Shown: positions 19,057 to 28,972, numbered from the stretch's first letter. The stretch: 46,893 nucleotides of DNA from Paracoccaceae bacterium (GCA_026709265.1 JAPOTI010000077.1:1-46893), one strand, 5' to 3'. Made by a program: numbers and translations. The notes: generated by a model from the sequence alone, not told the origin.

Positions 19057-20303
19057 CCGAGGAAGTCATCGCGGAAGGGCGCAGCTTGTACCGGCCCATA
19101 AACTGCCATGGCAGCCGACTGGCTCCCCGCCAGGGCGTGGGCATATTCTGCAACCGCGTCCAGCGTTACCGAGTCATAGCGAGCGATTGTCGCTTCCAAC
19201 GTTTCCAACTGGCCGCGCAGCCCCACGAGACTGCCCATCCTTTCGATCCGGTTTGCCGGACTCTCGGCCCCCATCAGGATGGCAACACGAATCTGCGTCT
19301 TCGCCCGCTCGACCTCCCGTGCCGTGATCGTGTCGGCAGATCTCCGAATCTCATCAGCACACAGTTTGACCAATTCGCCGAGTTCGTGCGCGCCGGTACT
19401 GGCATGAAGGACAAACAGGCCCGTGTCGGGACCCGGCGCAGCGTGGGATGAAACCGAGTAACATAATCCACGTTTTTCCCGTGCCTCGGTGAATAACCGT
19501 GATGATGATCCACCACCGAGCACGACACCAAAGACGCGCGCAACATATGAGATCTTCTCACGCAGACTGGGGCCCGGAAACGCGAATGCGAACTGCGCTT
19601 GCTCGATATCCCGACTCTTCCTGTATTCACCGCCGACAAAATGCGGACGACGGCGGCGCGTAGCTTTCTGCGGCATGGCATCACCGAAATGCGCTTCGGC
19701 GAGCCGCACGATCTGATCATGCTGGACAGAACCGGCAACTGTCAAAATCATTCTCTCCGGCCCGTAATGTTTGTCCACGAATGACCGGAAGTCAGGTTGT
19801 CGAAAACTCGAGACGGTCTGGCTTGTCCCAATAATGGGGCGCCCAAATTGCTGCTCAGGATAAATCGTCCGCTGAAGCGCATCAAAAACAACATCCACTG
19901 GTGAATCTTCATATTCACCAATTTCGCTCAGAATGACACCGCGTTCCACCTCGATCTCGTTCGGATCAAAAATCGAATGACGCAGAATGTCACCGATCAA
20001 CTCAATCGCAAGCGGAACATCATCCTCCAACACGCCGGCCTGGTAAACCGTCGACTCGCGGCTTGTATAGGCATTGAGGAAACCTCCAACCTCTTCGATC
20101 GTTTCAGAGATCTGAATCGCTGAGCGTGTTCGGGTGCCCTTGAACGCCATATGTTCGAGAAAATGGGCGATTCCGTTCAGTCGGGCCGATTCGTTGCGTG
20201 CCCCCACCTTGACATGGACGGCGACGGCCGCCGATTTCAAACCCGGCATCTGATCCGTTGCCACGCGAAATCCATTGCCCAATTTGCTCAGTTGCGCACT
20301 CAT
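19041..20303 (-). CDS. M16 family zinc metallopeptidase (processing-peptidase-like)
   Basis: A 420-residue pitrilysin-family peptidase. The inverted zinc motif HFLEH (His47, Glu50, His51) and the downstream third ligand region (EVERGVILSEIGEYEDSP, about residues 118-135) are intact, so it should be active. It resembles the single-domain mitochondrial processing peptidase beta-like proteins of Alphaproteobacteria. No signal peptide is evident. ATG 20303 overlaps the thrC stop by 4 bp (ATGA), so translation is likely coupled; an in-frame start three codons upstream is less likely. Confidence 0.92.
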   Translation of the reverse strand: MSAQLSKLGNGFRVATDQMPGLKSAAVAVHVKVGARNESARLNGIAHFLEHMAFKGTRTRSAIQISETIEEVGGFLNAYTSRESTVYQAGVLEDDVPLAIELIGDILRHSIFDPNEIEVERGVILSEIGEYEDSPVDVVFDALQRTIYPEQQFGRPIIGTSQTVSSFRQPDFRSFVDKHYGPERMILTVAGSVQHDQIVRLAEAHFGDAMPQKATRRRRPHFVGGEYRKSRDIEQAQFAFAFPGPSLREKISYVARVFGVVLGGGSSSRLFTEAREKRGLCYSVSSHAAPGPDTGLFVLHASTGAHELGELVKLCADEIRRSADTITAREVERAKTQIRVAILMGAESPANRIERMGSLVGLRGQLETLEATIARYDSVTLDAVAEYAHALAGSQSAAMAVYGPVQAAPFRDDFLGWLQS

Positions 20304-21691
20304 CGGTCGCACCTCTCACGAATGATCGACTGAACAGCCCTGAGATCGTCGGGGGCTCTCATGATCCGCTCTTTGCGGTCAAACAGATCTTGCATATCAG
20401 TTGGCAAAGCTGGAATCATCCCCGTTGCCGCTTGCACCGCATCCGGAAATTTTGCCGGATGCGCCGTGGCCAGGGAAATCAGGGGGCTCGACGTCTCGTT
20501 CCGCAGGGAACGCGCAACGTGTATTCCCACCGCACTATGCGGACACACCAATTGTTCGGTCTCCTTGAGAACGACCGCCATGCAATCCTGCGTTTGCTGT
20601 TCCGAAGCACGCCCACTTGCATAAACTTCCTGCAACTGATGCAATGTTGATCCAGGTATCATCATCTCGCCTGTCTGTGCCTGCTCCATCAATGCCCTCA
20701 GGCAGCCGGCATCCCGGTCGCTGGCTTCAAACAGAGCCCGCTCAAAATTCGAGCTCACCTGTATATCCATTGACGGACTGATGGATGGCAAGACCGCGTT
20801 GATCCGGGCATGACCCGAAGACAGAAAGCGGTGAAGAATGTCATTCTGGTTGGTTGCAACCACAAGCCTGTCAATCGGCAAACCCATCCTCTTGGCCGTA
20901 TATCCGGCAAAAATATCACCGAAATTGCCTGTGGGCACAACGAATGACACTTGACGATCGGGTGAACCCAGAGTGACACCAGCGGCAATATAATAGGCCG
21001 CTTGCGCGACAATCCGTGCCCAGTTGATCGAATTGACAGCTCCGAGTTGATATTGATGACGAAAATCCTCGTCATTGAACATCGCCTTGACCAGTGCCTG
21101 ACAGGCGTCGAAGTCGCCATCAACGGCAATCGCATGAACATTTTCGTCATCGGGGACTGTCATTTGACGGCGCTGGATTTCCGACACACGACCAAAGGGA
21201 TAGAGAATGAAAATATCGGCTGAATCGAGCCCACGGAAGGCTTCAATTGCGGCCGAACCGGTATCACCGCTGGTTGCCCCGACAATCGTGACACGTCGAC
21301 CACGCTGTTCGAGGATGTGCGCAAACATGCGCCCGACAAGCTGCAAGGCAAAATCCTTGAAGGCCAGGGTCGGGCCATGAAAAAGTTCGAGCAGATGCAG
21401 GTGCGGCGCCAGCTGGATGAGCGGGCAGATTGCCGGATGACGAAACTGCGCATAAGCATCCTGAATCAACCGCGTCAGCTCGTCGCGGGAAAAATCTTCA
21501 CCCACGAAGGGAAGCAGGGTTTCGAGGACAATCTCCCCGTAATCGGATCCCTGTAGCTTTTCCAAAGTCTCACGCGTGAGACGTGGCCACTCGTTTGGCA
21601 GGTAGAGCCCACCGTCCGGCGCCAGGCCCGTCAGCAACGTGTCAGCGAATCCCAAGGGTCGTGAATGTCCTCGAGTCGAAATATACTGCAT
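20300..21691 (-). CDS. thrC: Threonine synthase
   Basis: PLP-dependent conversion of O-phosphohomoserine to threonine. The product (463 residues from ATG 21691) starts with the family-typical MQYISTRG and has the PLP lysine Lys112 in GPTLAFKDFALQ. Further family blocks include IVGATSGDTGSAAIEAF and FVVPTGNFGDIFAGY. An upstream in-frame ATG at 21718 overlaps the surf1 stop (ATGA), and purine-rich GAAGAGA precedes ATG 21691, so the exact start is open. It belongs to the conserved surf1-thrC-M16-GNAT string. Confidence 0.95.
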   Translation of the reverse strand: MQYISTRGHSRPLGFADTLLTGLAPDGGLYLPNEWPRLTRETLEKLQGSDYGEIVLETLLPFVGEDFSRDELTRLIQDAYAQFRHPAICPLIQLAPHLHLLELFHGPTLAFKDFALQLVGRMFAHILEQRGRRVTIVGATSGDTGSAAIEAFRGLDSADIFILYPFGRVSEIQRRQMTVPDDENVHAIAVDGDFDACQALVKAMFNDEDFRHQYQLGAVNSINWARIVAQAAYYIAAGVTLGSPDRQVSFVVPTGNFGDIFAGYTAKRMGLPIDRLVVATNQNDILHRFLSSGHARINAVLPSISPSMDIQVSSNFERALFEASDRDAGCLRALMEQAQTGEMMIPGSTLHQLQEVYASGRASEQQTQDCMAVVLKETEQLVCPHSAVGIHVARSLRNETSSPLISLATAHPAKFPDAVQAATGMIPALPTDMQDLFDRKERIMRAPDDLRAVQSIIRERCDR

Positions 21692-21714
21692 TCTCTTCAC
21701 GCCTTTGCACCCGC

Positions 21715-22416
21715 TCATTCACTGGGGCTCCGTTTGATCTTCCATAACCAGAATATCGTCATCGCGCACCATGCGGCAGCCAGAAGAAACCAGGTTATTG
21801 CATAATTTCGATGGTTGTTGGGAATCGCACGGCTATCGACGGACCAGGGAATAATCTGTGCGGCAGCGGGTACCACCTCGCGGGCGACGACAAGCAATGG
21901 CTCGGTTTCCAGGAAGTTGGCCATTGCCTGGACATCGCGGGAAAACCACAAATTGCCGTCGGGGGATGGGGTAAACAGACGATCCGTCTCATCGGGCCAA
22001 TGCAGATTGCCAATCACCGTTGCCGAACCGGGCGGGCGAATGTCAGGCCTGTTTCCATGTGACGTGAATCCGCGATCGAGAAGTACACGACGTCCATTGG
22101 TTTCAAATGGCACGATCACCCGATAACCGGGCCCGAATCCCGGGCGACTGAGCAGGACCAGCAATTCGCCGGGACGGATGTCTCCGCTGGCTATGACCGA
22201 CAGATAATTGTCCCGGTCACGATTCGGATTGCCGGGAATCGCCGTGGGTACCGCGGCGATCTCAGTATCAATCTGCGTCAGTATCTGCTGTTTCCACTGC
22301 AACCGCTGCAGCTGCCAGGTTCCCAGGGAACAGAGAATGATGATTCCACTGATGCCGAGAGCCAGCGGAAATGTCATACGATGTTGAATGAGAATCTCCG
22401 GTTTCGCGCTAGCCAA
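21715..22416 (-). CDS. SURF1 family cytochrome oxidase biogenesis protein
   Basis: SURF1 helps insert heme a into cytochrome oxidase subunit I. The 233-residue protein has an N-terminal membrane helix (about 15-33) followed by GTWQLQRLQWK, a periplasmic domain with LLDRGFTSHG, and a C-terminal helix (about 205-225), the standard two-helix layout. It is separated from coxC by 299 bp, where relatives often keep a DUF983 gene. Its stop overlaps the extended thrC start. Confidence 0.92.
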   Translation of the reverse strand: MASAKPEILIQHRMTFPLALGISGIIILCSLGTWQLQRLQWKQQILTQIDTEIAAVPTAIPGNPNRDRDNYLSVIASGDIRPGELLVLLSRPGFGPGYRVIVPFETNGRRVLLDRGFTSHGNRPDIRPPGSATVIGNLHWPDETDRLFTPSPDGNLWFSRDVQAMANFLETEPLLVVAREVVPAAAQIIPWSVDSRAIPNNHRNYAITWFLLAAAWCAMTIFWLWKIKRSPSE

Positions 22417-22715
22417 GCCGCAGACCGGCAGCCGTGATCATCACGGGATCGACGTCAACGATCATGTGAGCCGACCGCAGGCGACATTGACCCTGCTGAG
22501 CATCCGGGCGCCGGTCGCCAGGGGAACAGCATCCCGTTTCGCCGGCAGGGTTCGTATCCCCGCCCTGACCGCCAGATGATATCTTTTTCACGTCAGACAA
22601 CCGTGCCGACGACCGAAACGTCAATGCAGATTACCGCAGATCCTTGCATCTGTCTGGGCAATGTGAATCGGCCCGACTGCTGCTCATGCCTCGGGAACTC
22701 AAGACCCGGCGGCCA
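22417..22715. other. surf1-coxC gap lacking DUF983
   Basis: A 299-bp gap within an otherwise tight operon. Related alphaproteobacterial clusters usually have a DUF983 membrane protein gene here. No frame in the gap shows the zinc-ribbon or hydrophobic segments of DUF983. One 71-codon frame (22409-22624, minus) overlaps surf1 by 8 bp but does not resemble a real protein. Confidence 0.5.
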
Positions 22716-23507
22716 TCATGATCCCCAGATGTAAACCGCCGCAAACAGGAAAAGCCAGACGACATCGACAAAATGCCAGTACCAGGCTGCCGTCTCGAGG
22801 CCGATATGCGAGTCCTGGGACATTTGACCCGCCTGTGCCCGCAGCAAACAGACGAACAGAAACAGCGAGCCGATAATGACATGGGCACCGTGAAAACCCG
22901 TCGCCATGAAAAAAGTGGCCCCGTAGATATTGCCGGAAAAACCAAAGGCCGCGTGTGAATATTCATAGATTTGAAGCCCGGTAAAGGCAACGCCAAGTAT
23001 AATGGCCAGTGTGAGTCCATTGATCAGGTCACGACGGTTATTTTCATGAGCGAGAGCATGGTGCGCCCAGGTACAGGCGGCACCGGATGCCAACAAAACC
23101 AGAGTATTGATCAATGGCAAGTGCCATGGATCGAACGTTTCAATTCCGGTGGGCGGCCACACGCCCCCGGCCCCTTCTTCCATCGGGTACAAGGCGTGTT
23201 TGAAGAAATTCCAGAACCATGCCACGAAGAACATGATTTCAGACATGATAAACAGAATGAATCCGAAACGCAGTCCTATTTTCACCACCGGGGTGTGGTC
23301 CCCGCCTTGTGACTCGCGAATGACATCTCCCCACCACGCGACCATGACGTAGATCACCGTTGCTGCCCCAATCAGCAACAGCCACGGGCCGTAGCCGTGA
23401 AAAAACAACACCGCGCCGAACAACATGACAAACCCGCCAACGGCACCCAGAAATGGCCAGAGCGAGGGATTCAAGATGTGATAGTCATGATTGTGTGCGT
23501 GCGCCAT
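22716..23507 (-). CDS. ctaE: Cytochrome c oxidase subunit III
   Basis: Core membrane subunit of aa3-type oxidase. The 263-residue protein has seven predicted helices and the family motifs [27 protein letters not shown], and [14 protein letters not shown], ending [21 protein letters not shown] 23507 is chosen; a TTG at 23513 would overlap the ctaG stop. It lies immediately after ctaG. Length and the key Glu/His residues are typical. Confidence 0.95.
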   Translation of the reverse strand: MAHAHNHDYHILNPSLWPFLGAVGGFVMLFGAVLFFHGYGPWLLLIGAATVIYVMVAWWGDVIRESQGGDHTPVVKIGLRFGFILFIMSEIMFFVAWFWNFFKHALYPMEEGAGGVWPPTGIETFDPWHLPLINTLVLLASGAACTWAHHALAHENNRRDLINGLTLAIILGVAFTGLQIYEYSHAAFGFSGNIYGATFFMATGFHGAHVIIGSLFLFVCLLRAQAGQMSQDSHIGLETAAWYWHFVDVVWLFLFAAVYIWGS

Positions 23508-23509
23508 GT

Positions 23510-24100
23510 TCAAATGTCCCTCAAGTTTGAGTCCTGTAGAGTTGGCTGTGGGGTCGTGTGACTGTCTGCCGTCACGGCTGTCTGGTGATAGGTGTAGGAG
23601 AGCGTAATCACCGAAGCCGATGCCGCTTCCTGATCATTCACGATGTCCGGATCGACGTAAAAGCTCACAGGCATGATAACCCGTTCGCCGGGCTGCAACA
23701 CCTGATGCTCGAAGCAGAAACAGTCAACCTTCACAAAATAGTTGCCGGCGGTAAAAGGATACACGTTGAAGCTTGCAGTCCCGGCAACAGCGACATCAGC
23801 AGGGTTGACAGCTTCATAATAGGCCAGCGAGGTCTCGCCGATCCGAACCTCGATCTCGCGCTCAAGGGGACGAAAGTCCCATGGCATGCCGCGTTCAATG
23901 GATGCATCAAACCGGATCTTGATCCGACGATCGAGAATGTCGCTTGCCGATGCCTCCGCCCGCGCTGTTTCCCCGCCATAGCCGGTGACCCGACAAAACC
24001 AATCATACAGGGGGATTGAGGCCCATGAAGCCCCGCCGGCAATCGCCACCACTGCCACCAATGCTGTCATGACCCGTCGGTTTTTCTCGATCAGGCTCAT
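23510..24100 (-). CDS. ctaG: Cytochrome c oxidase assembly protein CtaG/Cox11
   Basis: Copper chaperone that delivers copper to the CuB site of subunit I. A 196-residue protein with an N-terminal membrane anchor (about 8-30), [12 protein letters not shown], and the copper-binding pair in [10 protein letters not shown] (CxC). Length is normal. The ATG overlaps the stop of the small membrane protein gene by 4 bp (ATGA). The dependence of this chaperone on subunit I makes the local absence of that gene notable. Confidence 0.93.
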   Translation of the reverse strand: MSLIEKNRRVMTALVAVVAIAGGASWASIPLYDWFCRVTGYGGETARAEASASDILDRRIKIRFDASIERGMPWDFRPLEREIEVRIGETSLAYYEAVNPADVAVAGTASFNVYPFTAGNYFVKVDCFCFEHQVLQPGERVIMPVSFYVDPDIVNDQEAASASVITLSYTYHQTAVTADSHTTPQPTLQDSNLRDI

Positions 24101-24285
24101 TGTGCGGATTCCAGCAGTGACGGGCGCAAGGAATGGTCGAAAGCCTGCATCGCCTGACCGTCTGCCAGTTTCACCACGGTCACGGCAAAAACGACCACAA
24201 CGAAGGCAGCCAAAATCCAGCCAACAGCGATGTTGCGCTTGGCCCGGCGCATGTGCAGATGTGACGTCTCCTGATCTCTGGTCAT
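24097..24285 (-). CDS. Small single-pass membrane protein of the cox operon (CoxF-like)
   Basis: A 62-residue protein with one strong hydrophobic helix (about 19-41) preceded by the basic stretch MRRAKRN. It is flanked by ATGA overlaps at both ends (with ctaB and ctaG), so it is a real, translationally coupled gene. Similar small membrane proteins occupy this position in many alphaproteobacterial cox operons and have been called CoxF or simply hypothetical. A role in oxidase assembly is inferred from position only. Confidence 0.85.
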   Translation of the reverse strand: MTRDQETSHLHMRRAKRNIAVGWILAAFVVVVFAVTVVKLADGQAMQAFDHSLRPSLLESAQ

Positions 24286-25244
24286 ATGGAACCGGATGTC
24301 AGAAAGTGAATTCCTGTCGCCATAAGCAAGACTTTGTCAGCGGCCAGGGCCAGAAAAAGGACAAACAGGTAGAACAACGAAAAACGGAAAAACTTGCGTT
24401 CGACAAGAAATCGATCAGTTTTTGCAACCTCTTGTTCGCGGCGCCAAAGGAGCCAGACCCGCCGCAAAAACTCGCCATTCATCACAATGGCCGCGACAGC
24501 GAAAACGGGACCCCCGACTGAGCTGACGGCGATAACGGCTGAAACCGGTGCCAATGACAGGGAGTATAACAGAATCTGTCGCCGCGTCGCACGGTCTCCA
24601 TGGGTAATATTGAGCACGGGAACCCCTGCCCTGCGGTAATCATCAGCAGAGTAGAGAGCCAACGCCCAGAAATGCGGCGGAGTCCACAGAAAAATGATGA
24701 GAAATAACAGCCAGGCTTCCAATGGCATGGATCCCGCAGATACCGCCCAGCCAATGACAGGTGGCAACGCGCCTGCCGCACCGCCGATGACGATATTTTG
24801 TGACGTCCGACGTTTCAAAAAGATGGTATAGACCACAACATAGTAAAAAATCGTCAGGGCGAGCAGCAAACCCGCTAGAAGATTGGCTGTCAGGGCCAAC
24901 ATGACAACGGAGAAGCCGGACAGCCACATACCGATCTGGAAAGCATCCTGTCGGTCAAGGCGCTTTCCGGGAACCGGGCGACTGCGCGTACGCCGCATCT
25001 GGTAGTCGATATCGCAATCCCACCACATATTCAGCGCCCCGGCGGCGCCCGCGCCGATCGCAATATAGAGGATTGAGGCCAATGCGATCACCGGATGCAA
25101 TGGCCCCGGCGCAATGACCATCGCGACAGCACTGGTAAAGACCGCCAGCGACATAACGCGCGGCTTGAGCAGGACCATGATGTCATCGAAGCCTGCGATC
25201 GTCCTGTTCTGCAGCGCCGCAGATTGTAAGCTCTTATCGGTCAT
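24282..25244 (-). CDS. ctaB: Protoheme IX farnesyltransferase (heme O synthase)
   Basis: Adds the farnesyl group to heme b to give heme o, the precursor of heme a for cytochrome oxidase. The 320-residue integral membrane UbiA-family protein has the prenyl-diphosphate motif NMWWDCDIDYQMRRT and RSRPVPGKRL, with about nine hydrophobic helices. It starts only 38 bp after coxB, with no subunit I gene in between. Stop overlaps the next gene by 4 bp. Confidence 0.95.
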   Translation of the reverse strand: MTDKSLQSAALQNRTIAGFDDIMVLLKPRVMSLAVFTSAVAMVIAPGPLHPVIALASILYIAIGAGAAGALNMWWDCDIDYQMRRTRSRPVPGKRLDRQDAFQIGMWLSGFSVVMLALTANLLAGLLLALTIFYYVVVYTIFLKRRTSQNIVIGGAAGALPPVIGWAVSAGSMPLEAWLLFLIIFLWTPPHFWALALYSADDYRRAGVPVLNITHGDRATRRQILLYSLSLAPVSAVIAVSSVGGPVFAVAAIVMNGEFLRRVWLLWRREQEVAKTDRFLVERKFFRFSLFYLFVLFLALAADKVLLMATGIHFLTSGSI

Positions 25245-25282
25245 TTCAGCCGTATGGAATCAAATGGATGCGATATCCGACA

Positions 25283-26206
25283 TCAGCGCGAAGCGAACTG
25301 TGCTGGTGCCGCCATCGCAGGAATCCCGGCATATGATCTGGTTGGGGAATCGCCCCCATCTGTCGACGGTTTGACCCCGGGTGACTGCGCATATTCTTCC
25401 CGCGCCGTATCAAGCCACTCATCATAGGCTTCCTGGCTCACAACTTTCACAGTGATCGGCATATAAGCGTGATCTTTGCCGCACAATTCTGAACATTGAC
25501 CGAAAAATATCCCTTCGGTCTCCGCCTTGAACCACAAGCCGGCAAGACGGCCAGGCACGCCATCCTGTTTGACGCCAAAAGCCGGAATCGTCCATGCGTG
25601 AATCACGTCAGATGCGGTGACATTCACCACCACAGTCTGTCCAACGGGAACCACCATCGCGGTGTCGGTCGCCAGGAGATATTCATCCTGCGAATAGCCA
25701 TAATCCTCCAGCTCGTCGCGCGACAGCATGAAACTGTCAAAGCTGAATTCATGATCAGGATATTCGTAGCTCCAGTACCACTGGTTGCCTGTCGCCTTGA
25801 TATTGACATCGCCCTCGGGGATGATCTGCTGCTTGAACAGAATCGGCAACGACACAGCTGAAATGAAGAGAAGGATCACGACGGGTACCACCGTCCAGAT
25901 GATCTCGACCGGCGTGTAATGCGAGAATGAGGCGGCCTGTCGGCTGACCCTTCGATTGTAGCGCAGAATGACATAGGCGATGAGTCCAAGCACGAAAGCA
26001 CAAATTGCCGCGATGACATAAAGCAACAGCGTGTCAAACCAGACAATATCGCGGGCTAGCTCCGTGACTGCCGGCTGAAATCCGAGCCCCCTGTCGGTCG
26101 GTTTTCCAATGATCTCAAGAGTCTGACTCACATCTGCTGCCATCACACCATGGCTGGACGCACATGCAATCGCCGCCAATATAAGTCTTGTCAGGTATCT
26201 CTTCAT
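25283..26206 (-). CDS. coxB: Cytochrome c oxidase subunit II
   Basis: Carries the CuA centre that receives electrons from cytochrome c. The 307-residue protein has a signal peptide (about 1-23, ending VMAA), two helices (about 57-80 and 98-122) and a periplasmic cupredoxin domain with QWYWSYEYP (142-150). CuA ligands are present: His203, Cys238, Glu240, Cys242, His246 and Met249. AAGGA precedes the ATG. Unusual features are a Pro/Ala-rich C-terminal tail and the direct neighbour ctaB instead of coxA. Confidence 0.95.
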   Translation of the reverse strand: MKRYLTRLILAAIACASSHGVMAADVSQTLEIIGKPTDRGLGFQPAVTELARDIVWFDTLLLYVIAAICAFVLGLIAYVILRYNRRVSRQAASFSHYTPVEIIWTVVPVVILLFISAVSLPILFKQQIIPEGDVNIKATGNQWYWSYEYPDHEFSFDSFMLSRDELEDYGYSQDEYLLATDTAMVVPVGQTVVVNVTASDVIHAWTIPAFGVKQDGVPGRLAGLWFKAETEGIFFGQCSELCGKDHAYMPITVKVVSQEAYDEWLDTAREEYAQSPGVKPSTDGGDSPTRSYAGIPAMAAPAQFASR

Positions 26207-26391
26207 TCATAGTTCCTTGCAATATCCTGCCGACAGAATTGATGTCAGGCCATGCAGAGAATCCGCATCCGTCTGGTGCTCCTGAAAACCATAATGCCGC
26301 CTCGTTCGCAAGAGTCTACAATCGTGTTTGCCTCACGACTTCTTGACTGTATGCTTTTGCCCGTAGCTTGATGGACAACTGAGCGGTCACG

Positions 26392-27825
26392 ATGGAAAGA
26401 TTGGAAGAAGCGGGTTTTGATCCGTTCAACACGTCACTTGACCCGCAACAGGCGCGTCGGATCGTGCAGGACGCCTGTGCCGGGGGCGATGATGGCGAAT
26501 TGTTTCTTGAACGCCGTCAGTCACAATCCCTGATGTTCGATGATCAGCGCATGCGCAATGCTGCCTACCAGGTTGACGAGGGGTTTGGTCTGCGTGCGGT
26601 CATCGGGGAAACGGCCGGCTATGCCCATTCGACTGATATCACCGAAGCTGCCTTGCAACGTGCGGCCGAATCGACCCGGTTTGCCCTGGGAAATGGGGGC
26701 GGTCAGATGGCGGTAGCGCCTGCGTCAACGGGGCGTCAGAAACTTTATGCCGAGACCGATCCGGACGGCGAGGCCGATTTTGCGCACAAGACCGCGTTGC
26801 TGCAATCGATCGACTCCTATGCACGCGGAAAAGATTCGCGCGTGATTCAGGTGAGCGCTTCGCTGGTGACATCGTTGCAGGAAGTCATCATTCTGCGTCC
26901 GTGTGGACTGTTGGCAAGTGATCGACGGCCGATGGTGCGCCTGAATGTCGCGGTCATCGTTGAAGACAACGGGACGCGCCATTCCGGCAGTGCGGGGCGT
27001 GGTGGACGTCATATGCTGGAACCGTTGCTTGTCTCGGAGATTTGGCAGGGACTGGTCGATGAAGCCCTCCGAATCGCTCTTGTTGGTTTGCGCTCAGAAC
27101 CTGCCCCGGCGGGTGTTTTCGATGTGGTGCTGGGGCCTGGATGGCCCGGAATCTTGCTGCATGAAGCGATTGGGCATGGATTGGAGGGCGATTTCAACCG
27201 CAAGGGAACCTCCGCATTTGCCGGGCTCATGGGTACGCGTATTGCGGCTCCCGGCGTCGATGTGGTTGATGATGCAGTGCTCCCTGGGCGGCGGGGTTCA
27301 ATCGAGATTGATGACGAGGGAACACCTGGCCAGACAACATTGCTGATCGAAGATGGCATCCTCGTCGGCAATCTCCAGGATCGACAGAATGCGCGGCTCA
27401 CAGGCGTCGAATCGACCGGAAATGGAAGGCGCCAGTCCTTCGCACATGCCCCCATGCCGCGTATGACCAACACTTTCATGCGCAATGGAACAGAAAAGCC
27501 CGCGGCCATGCTCGCGGAGCTCAGGGACGGAATTTACGCCGTTGGATTCGGCGGCGGGCAGGTTGACATTACCAATGGAAAATTCGTCTTCTCCTGCACC
27601 GAAGCCTACCGCGTTCGCAATGGCGAGATCGGATCCCCGGTCAAGAATGCAACCTTGATCGGTGATGGTGCCACGGCGTTGCAAAAGATCAAGGCGATTG
27701 GCGACGATCTTGACCTCGATCCCGGAATTGGCCAATGCGGCAAGAACGGTCAGTGGGTCCCCGTCGGGGTTGGCTTGCCGTCTCTCTATATCAGCGGACT
27801 CACGATCGGTGGCCAGGCAACCTGA
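26392..27825 (+). CDS. tldD: Metalloprotease subunit TldD
   Basis: TldD, paired with TldE/PmbA, is a zinc peptidase that degrades unfolded peptides and matures some peptide antibiotics. The 477-residue protein has the HExxxH zinc motif HEAIGH at 257-262 followed by GLEGD, and C-terminal blocks IGDGATALQKI and GQCGKNGQWVPVGVG. Length is normal. It is divergent from coxB with a 185-bp spacer, a pairing common in Alphaproteobacteria. The partner PmbA gene is not in this window. Confidence 0.95.
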   Translation: MERLEEAGFDPFNTSLDPQQARRIVQDACAGGDDGELFLERRQSQSLMFDDQRMRNAAYQVDEGFGLRAVIGETAGYAHSTDITEAALQRAAESTRFALGNGGGQMAVAPASTGRQKLYAETDPDGEADFAHKTALLQSIDSYARGKDSRVIQVSASLVTSLQEVIILRPCGLLASDRRPMVRLNVAVIVEDNGTRHSGSAGRGGRHMLEPLLVSEIWQGLVDEALRIALVGLRSEPAPAGVFDVVLGPGWPGILLHEAIGHGLEGDFNRKGTSAFAGLMGTRIAAPGVDVVDDAVLPGRRGSIEIDDEGTPGQTTLLIEDGILVGNLQDRQNARLTGVESTGNGRRQSFAHAPMPRMTNTFMRNGTEKPAAMLAELRDGIYAVGFGGGQVDITNGKFVFSCTEAYRVRNGEIGSPVKNATLIGDGATALQKIKAIGDDLDLDPGIGQCGKNGQWVPVGVGLPSLYISGLTIGGQAT

Positions 27826-27961
27826 GAACTGCCTCTATGTGACAGCGGGCAACTTGACCTGTGACTATGGTCCGATGGGAAAGTATGGGCATTTTACACT
27901 TTGAGTCACGATGGCGGTTTCGGATCCATCCATGATCCCATCCGGCGTTGGCGCAAGGTGA

Positions 27962-28536
27962 TCAACCGCTCTCTTCTTCTCCACCATCCCTCATCTCTGC
28001 AGCTTGCGGCCAGAGCATATCCAGCGGAAAACTGATTGCATCGGAGGGTGGCTGCGTCACCAATGCGTCATCGACAAGCGTGTCCAGTAGCAACCACTGC
28101 CCGTTGTGCAGCTTGAAAACTTCCAGCATTTTGATCTCGGGATCGACGAACCAGAGATGCGATACGCCTTCGCGGGCATAGATGGAACGTTTTTCACATT
28201 GATCGATGCAGCGGGTCGCCGGCGCGAGCATCTCGCAAGCCCAATCCGGCGCAATCTCGAAATAAGCGACATCAGGAAAGTCCGGCATCTTCGCGCGCGA
28301 CCAGCCCGTCAGATTGGGGACCACGATGTCCGCGCCCAGATGGAGTTCCGGTTCACGGAAGATCCACCAGCCACCGGGTCAACCACGGTCAAAGGCGTTG
28401 CCGAGTTCGACTGCGAGTCGGGTGACCGCCGTTGTGTGTAAAGAATCCCGTCGAGGATCTCTGCCACCATGTGGTGCGGCGCATCGAGAATATCCTGATA
28501 GGTCGCAGGGCGCCCACCTTTGTTCGCTGTCGCCAT
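27962..28536 (-). pseudogene. Broken Uma2 family (DUF820) nuclease-like gene
   Basis: The N-terminal piece (from 28536) reads RPATYQDILDAPHHMVAEILDGILYTQ, a typical Uma2 start, and the C-terminal piece reads VPNLTGWSRAKMP and later CIDQCEKRSIYAREGVSHLWFVDPE, a typical Uma2 restriction-fold core. Between them the frame shifts at about 28430, and the downstream frame has an in-frame TGA at 28379-28381, between FDRG and PGGWWIF. Bases also seem lost, since relatives have a few more glycines at this point. At least two lesions make it a pseudogene. Uma2 proteins are uncharacterised PD-(D/E)XK-fold proteins often found with mobile DNA. Confidence 0.8.
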
Positions 28537-28622
28537 CCCGCTCTATCCTCTCCTCCGTAGACTGGAGATTGGTCATCGGCTTGACCCCACCATTGAGGTT
28601 TGTAAATGACCTGCGATTCATG

Positions 28623-28901
28623 GGGAGTGATTCCCATATGGCTGGGTTTGGACCATGGTTGATTCCTGATCGGTTGCTTTCGGCGAATCATCAGGTGGCC
28701 CGGGCGCGAGGCGTGCGATTGTCGTTGGCCGAGAGGTGGGCATGGGCGTGTCGCCGTCTGTGGGTCAGTTGGGCCCACACGTTATCAAAGCGTCCTGATT
28801 TGAGCCGGGCACGGAAAGTGAGAACGCCCTGACCACCCGCACGACCCCAGGCGCTGACCACTGCGCTTGAGCCGGGTGCTGACGATCATTGTGTTCGCCG
28901 C
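28623..28901 (-). mobile_element. ISKra4-like element, isolated 3' end (copy 1)
   Basis: About 279 bp closely similar, in the same orientation, to 30372-30652. Both begin with the partly symmetrical GGGAGTGATTCCC, presumably the element terminus. On the minus strand it encodes the last ~60 codons of a transposase (GQGVLTFRARLKSGRFD...ANDNRTPRARAT, then stop). Everything upstream of that is absent, so this is a solo end left by deletion or recombination. The match stops at GTTCGCCGC. Confidence 0.75.
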
Positions 28902-28972
28902 TGTGGCGCGTCAATCAAGCTGAGAATTTGCGACAATCAGGGTAAGAATCCTGGGGAGCGGCGGATGCTGCC

